This document shows, piece after piece, positions 60,877 through 64,000 of a stretch of 64,000 nt of DNA. A program made the position numbers and the translations under genes. Source of the stretch: Selaginella tamariscina (lineage: Eukaryota > Streptophyta > Lycopodiopsida > Selaginellales > Selaginellaceae); NCBI GenBank assembly GCA_003024785.1, contig PUQB01000203.1, positions 124,001-188,000 of the forward strand. Direction: 5' to 3'. Numbering within the stretch: position 1 is the first letter of the stretch; each line of letters starts with the position of its first letter. The notes under the pieces are model-generated. The model made no database searches. It saw only the letters and a list, made by a program, of their open reading frames with translations, and was not told the DNA's origin.

Positions 60877-61200
60877 TCAAATTGAAGAAATCGAACAGTT
60901 GAATGCGTCATGAGTGCAAGAGAGAGGTGTGATAGCATGGGTAATGCGCCAGAAACAATCATATGACCATTTGAACCTTACAAGAACTGCACGCTTCAAC
61001 TTCACCACCGGAATGCCATGCTGAGTTGCAAAAGTGTCATCCATGAAGCATGCATTTGCACCAGTGTCTAATAGGGCAAACTCCTTGAGCTCTCGATTAT
61101 GAAGGCGAATGTGTACAGAAATTTGAGTGATATATGGTGTGAGCAACACCAATGAGCATGCACCTACATCCAACTTCGTGACTCCTAACGAAGTGGACAT
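60877..61200 (-). CDS. Retroviral-type aspartic protease of the retrotransposon
   Basis: Minus-strand ORF with LKEFALLDTGANACFMDDTF; the active-site DTGA triad is at about 61068-61057, preceded by a beta-rich segment (ITQISVHIRLHNREL) as expected. It lies between the Gag zinc knuckle and RT. Confidence 0.8.
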   Translation of the reverse strand: MSTSLGVTKLDVGACSLVLLTPYITQISVHIRLHNRELKEFALLDTGANACFMDDTFATQHGIPVVKLKRAVLVRFKWSYDCFWRITHAITPLSCTHDAFNCSISSI

Positions 61201-61248
61201 TGAAGTTTTCCGATTAACTTCAGTTCAACTTCACGCGTCTTGAACTTC

Positions 61249-62150
61249 CTAGTTTAATAGGACATTCTGCCACCTTGTGTCCTGCTTGACCACAATACAA
61301 GCATGAGTTCTCACCGCGACGACGTTACTTCTCAGCAGTGAAAGTGGGACACGCTTGTATTTGTCAACCTCCATAGAACTACTCCAGAAGGTGTCGTAGG
61401 AATATGTGCTACAGCTACAAGATTGGCTTGCAGGAACTGTTGACGGCATTTTCCTGACGACGCTTGAACAAACAGTTATCGCAGCGAACAGCATGTTGCA
61501 TGATCTCCGCTAAGTTTGGGCATCCGGTAACGTAAGGAGAAGGTCCTTCACGTCATCCCTCAACCCAAAATGGAAGTGTTCGATCAATGCAGTCTCATCC
61601 CATGGAATGTTCGTGCAAAGTTGCTGAAATTTAGATGCATAGACAAAAGCTGGTCGAAATCCTTGTGTGAGCTTCCTTAATTTCGTGCATGCGGAACGGT
61701 ACTTATTAGGATCTCCAAAGCAGGCTTCAAAACAGCCACGAATCCTTCAAAGTCTTTCATCAATGGGTCGTCACGCTTCCAGTAAAGGGGTAACCCAAAC
61801 CCGTGAGATCCAACTAGTAAGGATGCCAAAAAGGCCAACCTTTTATGCATCAATCGAGTAGCGGCGTGGTTGCATGCGAATCAAAAGCTTAATTTGATTT
61901 AGGAAAACTTGGAAATCAGTACGATTGCCACTGAACTTCTCTAGCATGCTGATCTTTGGCTTTGAAGAAGAGTTTGATGGAGAGGAAACCACGGATGCTT
62001 GATAGAGAGTTTGCGCAGCCGCCTTGGAAGATGCATCAGTAGCTGCATTCGTCGCATTGGTGGAACTTACAGATCTGTGACCACTTGGCGCAAAGTGGCT
62101 AGCTCATGAAGTAACATTTGGTGCTCGTGTGAAATTGCTCAAAATCTGCC
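61249..62150 (-). CDS. Gag region with CCHC zinc knuckle
   Basis: Minus-strand pieces: KPKISMLEKFSGNRTDFQVF, then LNQIKLLIRMQPRRY (near 61960-61850), a Ty3/gypsy Gag signature, and a nucleocapsid knuckle CLYCGQAGHKVAEC (about 61302-61261), a standard CX2CX4HX4C. Several stops interrupt the frame. Confidence 0.75.
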
Positions 62151-62246
62151 ATGATCCGTGAAAGAAAGGAGGAAAACAAGGGAGAAAAGTTAAGGGAAAA
62201 AAAGTAATTGGAAATTGAGGAGTTATGAAAGTAATTATTATCAAAC

Positions 62247-62665
62247 TGTCAAGCCACAATCCAAAAGCAAGAAGGCTTAACTCAAGAGTAGGACAAGAAT
62301 TAGAAACAAGACAAAAACATGAGGCAAGGAGCAAGACAAGAACAAAACAAGAATTATCATAAAATGATTGGTGTTAATAGTAACTGATTATATAACAATT
62401 AGGTCGGAGCTTTTATACTCACAACTCCAATAGCTAATCTAGGCATAAACTAAAAATAATACTCCCGGAACTAATCTAGGCATGAACTAAAAATAATGAC
62501 CTCCTGTAAGCATATCCTATAGGCATATCTTGTTGGTATATCCTATAGTATCTTATAGACATATCCTGTATCCCGTATTTGTATCCTATAGGTCGTATTC
62601 TGTATTCTGTATCGGATTGTGAAATTTGTAAGTCATATCATGTATTTCTGTATCGAGTCGTGACA
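62247..62665 (-). repeat. Upstream (5') LTR
   Basis: 419 bp with TGTCA...TGACA ends. It contains the promoter of the minus-strand element. A duplicated block ('ctaatctaggcat(a/g)aactaaaaataat') makes it longer than its partner. The adjacent internal sequence on the minus strand, gtttgataataattact, is not the usual tRNA-Met primer site, so the primer is not identified. Confidence 0.85.
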
Positions 62666-62689
62666 CTCTCTATCCACAATCCAAGTATT

Positions 62690-64000
62690 CGTTATTTGAC
62701 TTGTCAACTCTATGCAACCAACTAATTTTCATTGTTTATCTTGAAATGTCTACTTGGTTGACTAAGGCACACAATGGCTCCTTTGCTAACTTTGGTGCAT
62801 GCATCTCCACAACATCATTGTGTAGTGGCAAGACTAGAGCAATTCTTGCCATTCCTGCTTTCAAGACCTTCTTTGGAATCCCTGTTGTCTTGACCTCCCA
62901 TGCTATTTTTTATGCCTTTTCTTCTACCATCTCGAAAAGGCAAAATACATACTTCACACTCAATCATTTTGTGGTTGGATGCAATCTAGTTTCTTCTCCA
63001 TGCTTGTTGCTAGCAGTGGATACCCACTCGCATGATCCCTTTCTAGAATGTTGTTTGTGAACTAGTATATGATGCTCACTTTTAGTGTTGTAGTAGACAA
63101 AAGAATATCAAAACTTTGGCTATCCATGGCAACTCAACTTCACTTGGTCTGGGTTGTATACCACGCAATGACCAACAAAATATAGCCACAAGCAAGCACC
63201 ACTTTGAAGTGAAGGATCTCGTGAAGGAGCAAGGACAACTGCAACAAGTTAAGGCCCACATGGATGCAATCCGGAAGGAGGACTTGACCGCAACAGGTAC
63301 ACAACACCTGAGACAAGTATTGCAAGGTATGTAACGTCTATGGTTCTCACAACACAAACAATTGCTACATGCTGACTGAGCTCGTGAGCAACATGCTACC
63401 CTAGGCAACTACATTAACCACTTAACAAAGGTCGGAGGTAGACACAAACAACCAAAGGGACCAAGGACACAAGACTGGCAGGAGTGACCAGACCCGCAAA
63501 AAGTCGCGGTCAAGGGAGCACAACCGGAGGTCACGCTCCCAGGACCGACAACCATATCGATTGAGGTACAACGATAGGAATAGACAATCGGAACGGTAGG
63601 AGATGGTCTGTGCCCTGTGAAGCGGGCACCATCCGCTCTACCACTATTTCTGGATCTTGACAATCAAGCCAATGCTAAAAGTGCAAGTGCCAAGAACCGC
63701 AAAGGCAACAAATGGCCCAACCACTCTTCCTCGACACTGACCTCTGTGCTACAAGCCAATCATGTATCAATGGTACCACCAAAGCTACAATGCAAGGCAA
63801 TTATGAGGTCACAAGCTTGACAGGCAGAAGAGGCGAGAGACCTAAAGAATAAAGAGGATGAGGAGTCCAGCGAAGAGGAACCATTGGCAAAACCCCTAAG
63901 TTGAAACAGTGGGTGAGGAAGCGTGCCAAAGCAAAGACCACTACAGAACATATAAGACCCACTTAGAGCCAAGGATCAAGGGGAATGATAGGGATATAGG
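62690..64000 (+). mobile_element. Fragment of a second retroelement (Gag-like), continuing off the window
   Basis: Plus strand, in broken frames. 63313-63390 reads DKYCKVCNVYGSHNTNNCYM, a zinc-knuckle-like C-x2-C-x5-H-x4-C with one residue more than the standard spacing. Then come basic, Arg/Ser/Asp-rich stretches (63500-63600, RSRSQDRQPYRLRYNDRNRQ) typical of nucleocapsid tails. 62701-63060 is an open ORF of unknown family. No LTR is seen. The element would extend beyond 64000. Confidence 0.4.

Larger units (their letters stand above)
56846..62665 (-). mobile_element. Ty3/gypsy LTR retrotransposon of the chromovirus type
   Basis: Element on the minus strand, about 5.8 kb. LTRs lie at 62247-62665 (upstream LTR) and 56846-57241 (downstream LTR), both with TGTCA...TGACA ends. 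Internal order in the minus direction: Gag with CCHC knuckle, aspartic protease, reverse transcriptase, RNase H, integrase, chromodomain, which is the Ty3/gypsy order. Flanking 5-mers are ctctt (left) and ctctc (right), a one-mismatch target duplication. Stops and frame shifts interrupt the polyprotein and the LTRs differ at many positions, so the copy is old and non-autonomous now. Confidence 0.92.

Overview
This is a nuclear window from a land plant. The genes have spliceosomal introns, mostly about 50-110 bp, tiny for a plant. They encode plant-type products: arabinogalactan peptides, an RBOH NADPH oxidase, a trihelix transcription factor, PPR repeats and tRNA-Asn/tRNA-Leu. Intergenic DNA is AT-rich and full of (CA)n, (TA)n and (GA)n microsatellites. 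Short introns and PPR repeats of the 'AYxQNGHLExA...MPxRNVVSW' style point to a seed-free plant, with a Selaginella-like lycophyte as best guess; this is inference, and nothing in the window proves the species.

Layout. 0-6.1 kb: two tandem copies of a composite unit (AG peptide gene, small very basic protein gene, then a tRNA-Asn-bounded array rich in ACGTGGC/GCCACGT); the left copy is decayed and the right one well preserved. 6.2-14.1 kb: a two-domain Dabb protein with frame breaks, a broken PPR gene, a LisH nucleolar Lys/Glu-rich gene built from repeated exons, a trihelix factor and an N-terminal-only cullin. 14.1-21 kb: AT-rich DNA without genes. 21-28 kb: a ZIP4/SPO22 fragment, thymidylate kinase and full-length ZIP4/SPO22, all on the minus strand. 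29.8-33.5 kb: RBOH. 34.3-38 kb: four AG-peptide loci, two of them a decayed tandem pair. 38.6 kb: tRNA-Leu(CAG). 38.9-43.2 kb: two ESCRT genes side by side, VPS20 (ESCRT-III) and SNF8/VPS22 (ESCRT-II). 43.2-50.9 kb: a mosaic of gene fragments around a divergent P-loop ATPase/HAD phosphatase pair and a truncated PI4K-beta-like kinase, ending in an inverted start-less copy of the VPS22 5' exons. 51-64 kb: transposon-derived DNA, including a nearly complete minus-strand Ty3/gypsy chromovirus (56,846-62,665) with recognisable LTRs.

The host genes form no single pathway. The coherent groupings are the AG-peptide loci, the ESCRT pair, and the divergent ATPase/phosphatase pair sharing a 66-bp promoter. 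Many conserved genes need one to several single-base frame corrections, so either the assembly carries indel errors or pseudogenisation is widespread. Exon ends were read by eye from GT/AG signals and family conservation. Protein family calls rest on recognised motifs, not on a database search.
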